Below, in pieces: positions 1-6,125 of a stretch of 8,555 nucleotides of DNA; the stretch's first letter is position 1, and the number at the start of each line of letters is the position of its first letter. The notes beneath the pieces are model-generated. The model did not search any database. It was not told the DNA's origin and worked only from the letters and a program-made list of their open reading frames with translations. The position numbers were made by a program, and so were the translations under genes. Where the stretch lies: contig JAYREU010000015.1 in assembly GCA_041908765.1 (NCBI GenBank), forward strand, positions 1-8,555, read 5' to 3'. The DNA comes from CAYUST01 sp041908765. Its GTDB lineage: Bacteria > Patescibacteriota > Gracilibacteria > Absconditabacterales > Absconditicoccaceae.

Positions 1-81
1 AAATGAAATGAATTAGGTTGTAGTTTGTATAAAATTGCCTATGGTAGTGGATACACAGATGCATATAGTCTGTACTCATAG
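1..81 (+). CDS. Possible C-terminal end of an upstream gene (partial)
   Basis: Frame 1 is open from the window edge to a TAG at 79-81 if the TGA at 4-6 is read as glycine. It encodes about 26 residues rich in Gly, Tyr and Ser, including LYKIAYGSGYTDAYSLYS. The other two + frames close earlier, at TAG 14-16 and TAG 21-23, so an upstream + strand gene would have to end at one of these three stops. No family can be named from so short a tail, and an open stretch of this length is expected by chance. It is listed only as the likeliest exit frame of a gene beginning outside the window. Confidence 0.25.
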
Positions 82-216
82 GGTTCGGTGCAGGAGCATT
101 TGATCAGTGAAACTTTGCCTTGCCAATTATGCTTCCCAAAACGGGAGCAAACTAAATAGTACGTAGTTGTATGTGTGGTGAAATTAATGTATTTTTGTTT
201 TGTTTTGAAAAATATA
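82..216. other. Probable intergenic region, no supported gene
   Basis: This stretch becomes AT-rich towards its end (the T-rich run 191-206). It holds a small imperfect hairpin at 131-148 (GCTTCCC, loop AAAAC, GGGAGC) without a following T tract, and a TATAAT hexamer at 213-218 that overlaps the proposed start of the next gene. I see no good -35 box at the right distance from that hexamer. Short open frames here have no start codon or recognisable content. Confidence 0.4.
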
Positions 217-888
217 ATGATAGCCGGGTATCCTTGAGCAGAAAAGTATGAAACATGGACATGGAAACTACATGAGAAAATACAATACAGTAAGCAATGG
301 TTGCACACTACTTCTCGCAAACTCATAGCATGAGGTAGGTTTGGTCGAACTGTCGGTAGTGCACAAATTACTTCTCTTTTCCCTCATGTTTTGGCGCAGA
401 TAGAGCTCCACAGTCGTTATTTGCGATCAGTGACACTGAGCTGTGCATTGAGTGTTTTCCTCTTTATTGGACTACAAGGCGTCAGTGCAGCGTGAGAACA
501 AACAGCTACAGCAGCATGAGATATTGCTACCCTCCAACAGCATTTTAGTGACGAGGCAATTTTCGTCAATGGTGCATTGCTCTGGTCCAAACAAGCGCGC
601 ACGAGCTCTGCGCACAAGCCTGCGAGAGCGGTCGCTTGAGTTATACAATCGAAACCCTTACCAACTCCTAGAGAATTCATTATCTCACCGACTGTTGAGT
701 GAAAAGGTATACTTGCACAGTTACGTTCATTCAATGACAAGTGACACCGTGACAACAAAAGAAGAGAGATCGTCCTCCAATCGAGACGATGATTGAGGAA
801 AATAAACCAACAAAAAGATAACTCTCTGTTGGCCCTCATTCATTGGCTGTTACTCAAAGAAGAGCAGTCTCCTGAGCTGACTACATAA
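217..888 (+). CDS. Probable single-pass membrane or exported protein of unknown function, visible only with UGA = Gly
   Basis: With TGA read as glycine, this frame has no TAA or TAG from 160 to the TAA at 886-888. From the ATG at 217 the product is 223 residues. TGA codons fall at residues 7, 39, 93, 101, 141, 162, 176 and 192. Residues 1-70 are polar and basic. Residues 73-91 form one hydrophobic segment (TLSCALSVFLFIGLQGVSA) ending in a possible signal-peptidase site, VSA|AG. The rest is polar, Arg/Lys-rich near 180-200, and ends KEEQSPELTT. A hairpin terminator follows 21 bases after the stop, and base composition turns sharply AT-rich there, both of which fit a + strand gene ending here. 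The start is uncertain. ATG 217 has an A/T-rich leader like that of dnaJ, but a TTG at 421 would give a 155-residue protein beginning MRSVTL as a typical signal peptide. I recognise no family. One caution is that 8 of about 16 glycines are TGA, a larger share than in the recognisable genes here. Confidence 0.6.
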
Positions 889-909
889 AAAACACAAATA
901 TCTTGACTT

Positions 910-943
910 GTAATACATACTAATATTTGTATTACTTTTTTCT
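910..943 (+). terminator. Rho-independent terminator after the hidden gene
   Basis: A perfect 8-bp inverted repeat, GTAATACA (910-917) and TGTATTAC (928-935), has a 10-base loop and is followed directly by TTTTTTCTT. The stem is AT-rich and so weak, but the T run is on the + strand side only. This points to termination of + strand transcription coming from the gene that ends at 888, and it separates that gene from pyrE. Confidence 0.6.
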
Positions 944-969
944 TGTAAACAAATTAAAAACAAAATCTT

Positions 970-1680
970 ATGCAAGACATGGTCTCATTTGTTAAACGCG
1001 AAATTATTGAGCGTATGTTTGCTCTTGGAGCAATCAAGTTGAATCCAAGAGTCCCTTTCCAATGGGCATCAGGAAATCTCATGCCTATCTACAATGACAA
1101 TCGTTTATTGTTTGGTGACCCGGGTGGGAAAACCTTAATCATGAAAGGATTCAAGTTACTAACTGCACAACAAGAGATCTCTTTCGACTTTGTGGCAGGA
1201 GTAGCTACCGCAGGGATTCCGCCAAGTACGCTCTTTGGTTATCTCAAGGAAAAGAAAACAGGGTATGTACGGGATAAACCAAAAGCGCACGGCATGAAGA
1301 ACCGTATCGAGGGTATTACTGATTGTGGGTTTCAAGGAGAGAGGGTCTTGGTGATCGAGGATCTTGTTTCCTTCGGTGGCAGTAGTGCAGATGCGGTACA
1401 GGCGGTGCGAGATATGGGTGGTGTAGTAGACTACTGCCTTTGTATCTTTAGCTATGGATTGGATGAGGCGAGTGAAGTGTTTGCCGGAAGTCGTCCTTAC
1501 AACAAGGATGGCGCTAAACTCAAGCAACCGTGTACGTTGTTGCCATTAGTGACCTATGCTGACGTAATCAACTATGCTGAACAACAACAAAAGTTTTCGC
1601 CTATAGAGATTAGTATGCTCCGTGAATGGCGTGAAGACCCTACGCAATGGCAGTACATCCATGGACACACTGCTGTCTAA
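970..1680 (+). CDS. pyrE: Orotate phosphoribosyltransferase
   Basis: This enzyme joins orotate to PRPP to give orotidine 5'-monophosphate in cytoplasmic pyrimidine synthesis. The 236-residue product has the type I phosphoribosyltransferase PRPP-binding motif VLVIEDLVSFGGSS at residues 126-139. Its mobile catalytic loop R-D-K-P-K-A-H-G lies near residues 101-108, with the Lys and His residues typical of orotate PRTases. The N-terminal RVPFQWASGNLMPIYNDNR matches the family's 'F.l.SG..SPiY.D.R' region. The length is slightly above the usual 205-225. ATG 970 is the first start; ATG 979 would remove three residues. No Shine-Dalgarno sequence is visible. No in-frame TGA occurs among about 22 glycines, so the gene reads the same in either code. 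No other pyr gene is adjacent, so the source of orotate cannot be judged from this window. It is flanked by terminators and is probably monocistronic. Confidence 0.95.
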   Translation: MQDMVSFVKREIIERMFALGAIKLNPRVPFQWASGNLMPIYNDNRLLFGDPGGKTLIMKGFKLLTAQQEISFDFVAGVATAGIPPSTLFGYLKEKKTGYVRDKPKAHGMKNRIEGITDCGFQGERVLVIEDLVSFGGSSADAVQAVRDMGGVVDYCLCIFSYGLDEASEVFAGSRPYNKDGAKLKQPCTLLPLVTYADVINYAEQQQKFSPIEISMLREWREDPTQWQYIHGHTAV

Positions 1681-1698
1681 TTACCATGAAGAAATGTG

Positions 1699-1733
1699 TA
1701 CTCCCTAGGAATTTCCTAGGGGGTAATTTTTTT
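1699..1733 (+). terminator. Rho-independent terminator of pyrE
   Basis: A GC-rich stem built on CCCTAGG (1703-1709) and CCTAGGG (1715-1721) has a 5-base loop AATTT. It extends outward to about 11 pairs with one G-U, and TTTTTTT follows at 1727-1733. It lies 19 bases after the pyrE stop codon. Confidence 0.9.
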
Positions 1734-1754
1734 ATTTACATCTTATTTGAATCT

Positions 1755-1777
1755 TCAAAAAAATATCATTTTTTTGA
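1755..1777. repeat. A/T-tract inverted repeat in the pyrE-dsbA spacer
   Basis: TCAAAAAAAT (1755-1764) and ATTTTTTTGA (1768-1777) form a perfect 10-bp inverted repeat around ATC. It lies just downstream of the pyrE terminator in a very AT-rich 200-base spacer. It could be a back-up or bidirectional terminator, or a site of intrinsic bending. It could also be chance in such biased sequence. Confidence 0.35.
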
Positions 1778-1868
1778 TTGATGCAAAACAGAGTCTCTCT
1801 TAAAGCAATCTTAAATTACTATCATTATATACTATTATCCTTTGTCAAACAAAAACATACGTAAACAC

Positions 1869-1897
1869 TTGATTTTTAGACGATAAATCGGTAGAGT
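1869..1897 (+). promoter_or_regulatory. Possible promoter of the DsbA-like gene
   Basis: TTGATT (1869-1874) is separated by 17 bases from TAGAGT (1892-1897). Each box matches four of six bases of the sigma70 consensus. The leader from here to the ATG at 1945 is strikingly T-rich (1909-1933). Because a strong terminator isolates pyrE, a promoter is needed somewhere in this spacer. This is the best-placed candidate I can find, but the match is weak. Confidence 0.35.
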
Positions 1898-1944
1898 AGC
1901 GCAGATAATTTTTTGTTTTTTTATTCTTTTTTTGTGCAACGAGT

Positions 1945-2760
1945 ATGACAGAACATGCGCAAACACATTCTACACACACACCAAAAGCAAGCAATGCGGA
2001 CACGTTGGGCATTGTGCAAATTGTGTTGTTGGTAGTTATTTTATTATTGGGACTTACAGGTAACTTCGGAGGCGTCTCAAGTGATCAGATCAAATCTGCG
2101 GTTACTTCTGCACTCAAGGAATTTGATTTCCCCAAAACTGCTGCTCCTGCTGCCGCTGCTCCTGCTGCTGCTGCTGCGCCACAACCTGCTGCTGCTTCCA
2201 AGATCGACAAAGCTGAACTTGAAGCATTCTACAAAACAGCATACGTTTTGGGTCCCAAGGATGCAAAAGTCACTATCATCGAATTCTCTGATTTCGAATG
2301 TCCTTTCTGCAAGAGACATGCAAACAATGGTACCTTGGATACCGTCCTCAAGACATACGAAGGTAAAGTGAACATGATCTTCGCTCATTTCCCTCTTGGT
2401 TTCCATCCATTAGCTCAAAAAGCTGGTGAAGCTGCAGAGTGTGTGGGTAAACAGGGAGGTGCTGAAGCTTACTACGCATTCAAGAAGGCACTATATAATG
2501 AAGAGAAACCTACAAGAGAAGCGATCAAAAAAGTAACTGCTACTATCAAAGGTGTAGACGCTGCTGCAGTTGAAACATGTATTGATGGAGGTGAGTTTGC
2601 TAGCAAGGTTGCTGCAAATATGCAATTCGGTCAAAAACTTGGTGTATCAGGAACTCCTGGTAACATCGTCATGAACAACGATACAGGTGAATTCCAAAAA
2701 GTATCTGGTGCGGTTCCTGCAACCTCATTCGATGCTGCGGTTAGTGCATACGTAAAATAA
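1945..2760 (+). CDS. Membrane-anchored DsbA-like thioredoxin-fold protein (thiol:disulfide oxidoreductase)
   Basis: The 271-residue product has a short polar N-terminus, then one hydrophobic segment at about residues 22-41 (LGIVQIVLLVVILLLGLTG), a low-complexity Ala/Pro linker at about 67-85, and a C-terminal thioredoxin fold. The active site is CPFC, with Cys119 and Cys122 in FSDFECPFCKRH. The matching cis-proline is Pro238 in GVSGTPGN. This arrangement is typical of the DsbA/thioredoxin_4 family, anchored in the membrane with the catalytic domain outside the cytoplasm. There it would oxidise or isomerise cysteines of exported proteins. No DsbB-like or VKOR partner lies in the window, so its redox partner is unknown. 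There is no in-frame TGA among about 22 glycines. The ATG at 1945 is preceded by a T-rich leader and no Shine-Dalgarno sequence. A strong terminator follows, so it is transcribed alone. The fold and active site are certain; the oxidase versus isomerase role is not. Confidence 0.9.
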   Translation: MTEHAQTHSTHTPKASNADTLGIVQIVLLVVILLLGLTGNFGGVSSDQIKSAVTSALKEFDFPKTAAPAAAAPAAAAAPQPAAASKIDKAELEAFYKTAYVLGPKDAKVTIIEFSDFECPFCKRHANNGTLDTVLKTYEGKVNMIFAHFPLGFHPLAQKAGEAAECVGKQGGAEAYYAFKKALYNEEKPTREAIKKVTATIKGVDAAAVETCIDGGEFASKVAANMQFGQKLGVSGTPGNIVMNNDTGEFQKVSGAVPATSFDAAVSAYVK

Positions 2761-2780
2761 TACAAGGCTAGTCCCTTTGC

Positions 2781-2827
2781 AACAAGAGCTGAGTGTGCCA
2801 TGAGTGCCTCAGCTCTTGTTTTTTTTT
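2781..2827 (+). terminator. Strong rho-independent terminator of the DsbA-like gene
   Basis: A perfect 13-bp inverted repeat, AACAAGAGCTGAG (2781-2793) and CTCAGCTCTTGTT (2808-2820), has a 14-base loop and runs into a T tract (2819-2827). It begins 20 bases after the TAA stop. It isolates the DsbA-like gene from the folate gene that starts 22 bases after the T tract. Confidence 0.93.
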
Positions 2828-2849
2828 GTCAGAAAAATAGAGTGAACGT

Positions 2850-3383
2850 ATGGAAAAACAATCTATCAGGAATGAGATATATGAACGTGTCGTACAGCTT
2901 TCTCCAGATGATCGTGAGGAAGCTTTGTCTGCCATACTCTCTCAGCTCAATCAATTGCTCATAGAATATCAACCTACACACATAGGTATTTTTTTGCCAC
3001 TTGCTGATGAGCCAGATCTGCGTGAACGATATCAGTCGTTGCGACATAGTGGTAAACAATTGTATCTTCCGAGTGTGGACGCACAGGGTGCACCTTGTTT
3101 CATTGCGTACACCATGCATACGAAGTGTATAAAGCAAGGAGAGCGATGGCGTCCGCAGGACGACGAGCCCTTGTTGACCGACGATCTCGATCTCCTTATC
3201 GTCCCTGGCAGAGCTTTTACGTTGTCCGGAGCAAGACTAGGAAGAGGTAGTGGCTGGTATGATAGATGGCTTGCAGAGCATCCAAATGTTGTCACCGTCG
3301 GTGTCTGATTTGCTTGCCAAATTGTGGATGATCTTCCTACTGAATCACATGACGTGATATTGGATGAAGTAGTAACTGGGTAG
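2850..3383 (+). CDS. fau: 5-formyltetrahydrofolate cyclo-ligase (one in-frame TGA = Gly)
   Basis: The enzyme uses ATP to turn 5-formyltetrahydrofolate into 5,10-methenyltetrahydrofolate, returning a dead-end folate to the one-carbon pool. The 177-residue product is of family length. Its N-terminus has the basic K...R helix (Lys3, Arg7). The nucleotide/folate-binding signature is DLLIVPGRAFTLSGARLGRG followed by SGWYDR, equivalent to the family's 'VPG.AFD..G.RLG.G.GYYDR'. Standard translation would stop at the TGA at 3306-3308 after VVTVGV. Reading on through TGA as Gly153 gives FACQIVDDLPTESHDVILDE and VVTG before a TAG, and that is the family's conserved C-terminus ('Q.v..lP.e.HD..ld.ivt'). 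The glycine is therefore genuine and the gene is not truncated. The start at ATG 2850 has no clear Shine-Dalgarno sequence. No terminator is obvious downstream. Confidence 0.93.
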
Positions 3384-3398
3384 AAAGGTGGATAAAAT

Positions 3399-3437
3399 GT
3401 CATCCTGAGCACGAGCGAAGCGAGGCGAAGGATCTCG
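3399..3437. repeat. REP-like GC-rich intergenic element
   Basis: The segment starts TGTCATCCTGAGC, continues ACGAGCGAAGCGAGGCGAAG and ends GATCTCG. Its ends are complementary (ATCCT and AGGAT), and inside it GCGAAG recurs in close succession. It resembles an intergenic consensus (TCATCCTGAGCGAAGCGAAGGATCT) that I recall from many unrelated bacterial genomes. It is much more GC-rich than the surrounding spacer. Only one copy is in this window, so its dispersed nature is inferred. Confidence 0.5.
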
Positions 3438-3450
3438 TCCTTGGCATTGA

Positions 3451-3478
3451 GACTCTAGACTCCAGAATCCAGAACACC
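3451..3478. repeat. Short 7-bp imperfect tandem repeat
   Basis: Consecutive units GACTCTA, GACTCCA, GAATCCA and GAACACC start at 3451, 3458, 3465 and 3472. They lie immediately downstream of the REP-like element in the same gene-free spacer. The copy number is too low to be sure of an active array. Confidence 0.5.
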
Positions 3479-3517
3479 AAATACGAGATGGTAAAATCAT
3501 AGAGTAGTTTTCTTAGA

Positions 3518-3545
3518 TTGATTTTTTTACCTCATTGTCTATAGT
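3518..3545 (+). promoter_or_regulatory. Probable topA promoter
   Basis: TTGATT (3518-3523) and TATAGT (3540-3545) are spaced by 16 bases. The -10 box matches five of six consensus bases and the -35 box four of six. Transcription would begin near 3552, leaving a leader of roughly 28 bases before the topA ATG. No terminator separates the folate gene from topA, so read-through is also possible. Confidence 0.45.
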
Positions 3546-3579
3546 GGCATAACAATTACTTTGTATCTAACATTTTCCC

Positions 3580-6036
3580 ATGCCTGCTAAAACATCTCAT
3601 ATAAAAAAGAAACCTATACAACCCAAGAAAACTCCAACAGTCAAACTGACGGTTACCAAAAAATCATCTTCACCCAAATCAACTTCCACCAAGACGGTGA
3701 AGAAAACATCCAGCAAAACGAAAACTTCGACTCAGAAGTCATTCAAGGGTGGGAAAGCTTCGTTCACTATGCCAACGGACGCACAGGGCGGACAGTTGAT
3801 TATTGTCGAGTCTCCTGCCAAAGCACAGACGATCAAAAGATTTTTGGGGAAGTGATATGAGGTAGTTGCAAGCATGGGTCATGTAGCAGATCTCCCCAAA
3901 CAGAAAATTGGCATCGATATTGCCAAGAATTTTGCGCCAACCTACGAAATAGCAGCCAACAAAAAAGTGATCATCTCAGGACTCAAGAAACTTGCAAAGA
4001 CCGCTAGCAAAGTACGACTGGCGACTGATGAGGACCGCGAGTGAGAAGCAATCGCACGACATATATGCCAAGCGTTAGACTTGGACACCAAAAAAACACC
4101 GAGAATTGTTTTTCACGAAATCACCCAAGAAGCGATAGAGCACGCACTTGCTCACCCGAGGAAACTTGATCAAGACCTCGTCGATGCACAGCAGGCGAGG
4201 AGAGTACTCGATCGTTTGGTTGGTTTTGAATTGAGTCCTATTTTGTGGAGAAAGGTGAAGCCGTCTCTCTCTGCCGGTAGAGTACAATCTGTAGCGGTGA
4301 GAGTATTGGTAGAGCGTGAACGTGAAATTCAACAGTTTACAGGAGAGCGCTTTTTCAGAATACAAGCACAGTTCCTCAGTGGCAAACATAGCTTCATAGC
4401 CACTATGACTGCTGATCTCAAAGGACGTGAGGCAGCTGACAAGTTATTTACTTTTGCAAAAGATGCTACCTACACGGTGGCTTCTTTCACCCAAAAACCG
4501 GGCACGAGATCTCCTTCTGCGCCGTTTACTACCTCGACCCTCCAACAAGAAGCCAGCAGAAAAATTGGTTACTCGGTAGCTACCACGATGCAACTGGCGC
4601 AACGTTTGTACGAAGCAGGACATATCACCTATATGAGAACCGATAGCGTCAATCTTTCCAAACAAGCAATAGGTGGGATGGCAAGCTATATTACCAAGGC
4701 CTTTGGCAAACAATATCTCCACACAAGAAACTTCCAAACCAAAAATAAATCTGCACAAGAAGCACATGAAGCAATTAGACCAACGAATTTTGGTGTCTTG
4801 CATGCGGGCGCAGATGATCAACAAAAAAAACTGTATCAACTGATCTGGAAAAGAGCTATAGCGAGTCAAATGGCTCCTGCAGCGATAGAAAAGACAGAGA
4901 TTGTTATAGATAGTGGAAACAAAGCATATCAATTTGTAGCTAACGGCGAAGTAATTACCTTCGACGGATTTTTGCGTGTACGAGGTGTGGCAGATGAAGA
5001 AGATGCACAGCCCCTACCAGTACTCAAAAAATGAACCGTACTTGCACTTGATGAAATGACCGCACAAGAGCAGTTGTCCAATCCTCCTGCAAGATATTCT
5101 GAAGCTGCCTTGGTCAAGAAACTAGAGGACCTCGGTATCGGCCGTCCGTCTACGTATGCTCCGACGATCAATACGATCCAACAAAGAGGCTATGTCGAAA
5201 AGAATTCTTCACTAGGGACCCCACAACCCTTCGCAATCGGTACGTTACGTGCGAGTAAGGTTGCTTGGAAGTCCAAAAATAAAGCGGTGGGTGCCTACAA
5301 AAATAGGCTCGTGCCTACTGATATCGGTATGCTCGTGACGGACTTCTTGCACACGAATTTCTCAAATATTATGGACTATCAATTCACTGCCAACGTAGAG
5401 GCACAGTTTGACATCATCGCTACAGGCAAACTGAGATGGCAGCGTATGATAGAAGATTTCTATACACCATTCCATGTGACCGTAGATGAAGTAATGGAAA
5501 ACGCTGAAAGAGCTCATGGAGAGAGAATTATCGGCACAGATCCGGTAAGTGGCAAGGTGGTCAAAGTCAGACTGGGGAAATTCGGCCCTATGGTACAAAT
5601 AGGAGAGAGCGATGATCCAGACAAGAAATTTGCTGCCTTGAGAGGAGAGAATCGTCTCGAGCATATCCAATTAGCTGATGCGCTCGAACTGTTCAAGTTC
5701 CCCAAAGTAATTGGCGAACGAGCATGAGCTCCCGTCAAGGTAAATACATGAAGATTTGGTCCTTATGTGCAGTGGTGAACGACGTTTGCCTCACTCAAAG
5801 AGCCTGATACTATGGAAAATATTGGTATCGAGAGAGCGGTTGAACTGATTCAAGCCAAACAAATCAAAGACAAAGAAAAATTACTCTACGAATGGACTAT
5901 CAAGAAAAAACATATCAAACTTGTCAAAAGCAGACGAGGAGCCGTCTTACTCTCTGGCAGAAAAAAGAAATCACGACCCAAAGATATGGACCCCAAGAAG
6001 ATATCAGAGGCTGACTTACTTGCCTTACTCAAATAG
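3580..6036 (+). CDS. topA: DNA topoisomerase I, type IA (six in-frame TGA = Gly)
   Basis: TopA relaxes negative supercoils by transient single-strand cleavage. The frame runs from ATG 3580 to TAG 6034-6036 (818 residues) when TGA at residues 92, 155, 485, 716, 724 and 733 is glycine. A Lys/Ser/Thr-rich extension fills residues 1 to about 65. The Toprim domain starts at QLIIVESPAKAQTIKRFLGK (Glu77 is the catalytic acid), then Gly92-YEVVASMGHVADLP. The metal-binding DEDREGEAIA carries Asp150, Asp152, Glu154 and TGA-encoded Gly155. The cleavage tyrosine is Tyr351 in ITYMRTDS. LEDLGIGRPSTYAPTINTI is the conserved C-terminal core motif. The tail has two topoisomerase C-terminal repeats, GKFGPMVQIGE and TGRFGPYVQW (its G is Gly724), and no four-cysteine zinc fingers. 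Two TGA codons (residues 92 and 155) sit on nearly invariant glycines. Standard translation would show four or five fragments. It is intact, not a pseudogene. Confidence 0.96.
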
Positions 6037-6064
6037 GCACATCTCAAAAAAATACATTTATAGT

Positions 6065-6092
6065 TTGCAAAATAATGTAGCATCTGTATAAT
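6065..6092 (+). promoter_or_regulatory. dnaJ promoter
   Basis: TTGCAA (6065-6070) is followed after 16 bases by a perfect -10 box, TATAAT (6087-6092). Transcription would start near 6099, giving a leader of about 27 bases before the dnaJ ATG at 6126. The -10 box lies in the centre of an inverted repeat listed separately, suggesting repression at this promoter. Confidence 0.7.
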
Positions 6093-6103
6093 CTTGGTGC
6101 TAC
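6077..6103 (+). promoter_or_regulatory. CIRCE-like inverted repeat over the dnaJ -10 box (alternatively a topA terminator)
   Basis: GTAGCA (6077-6082) and TGCTAC (6098-6103) are exactly complementary and 15 bases apart. The HrcA operator CIRCE is TTAGCACTC-N9-GAGTGCTAA, whose TAGCA and TGCTA cores are also 15 bases apart. The site matches five of nine bases in the left half and six of nine in the right. It overlaps the promoter of a heat-shock chaperone gene, where CIRCE sites are normally found. The other reading is a topA terminator: the stem extends to 8 pairs with one G-U and is followed by TTTTATTT. Both uses are possible together. Confidence 0.45.
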
Positions 6104-6125
6104 TTTTATTTACACCAAAAAATAT

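Noticed and set aside
131..148. Hairpin GCTTCCC/GGGAGC as a terminator
   Set aside because: The stem has a bulge and no T run follows on either strand.
452..796. 114-codon ORF on the + strand starting GTG
   Set aside because: It overlaps the longer frame-1 reading (160-888), lacks any hydrophobic or conserved segment, and ends before the base-composition boundary and terminator. It is the longest frame here only if TGA is counted as a stop.
417..839. 140-codon ORF on the - strand
   Set aside because: It is antisense to the hidden gene, has an implausible Cys/Ala-rich composition, and has no promoter or terminator in its direction. All recognisable genes in the window are on the + strand.
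2077..2406. ORFs on both strands inside the DsbA-like gene, including a Leu-rich one
   Set aside because: They are shadows of the Ala/Pro linker repeats (GCT and CCT runs) read in other frames.
1892..3505. Hexamer TAGAGT recurring upstream of three genes (1892, 2838, 3500)
   Set aside because: A 6-mer is expected a few times by chance in 8.5 kb, it also occurs inside topA, and only the copy at 1892 has a reasonable -35 partner.
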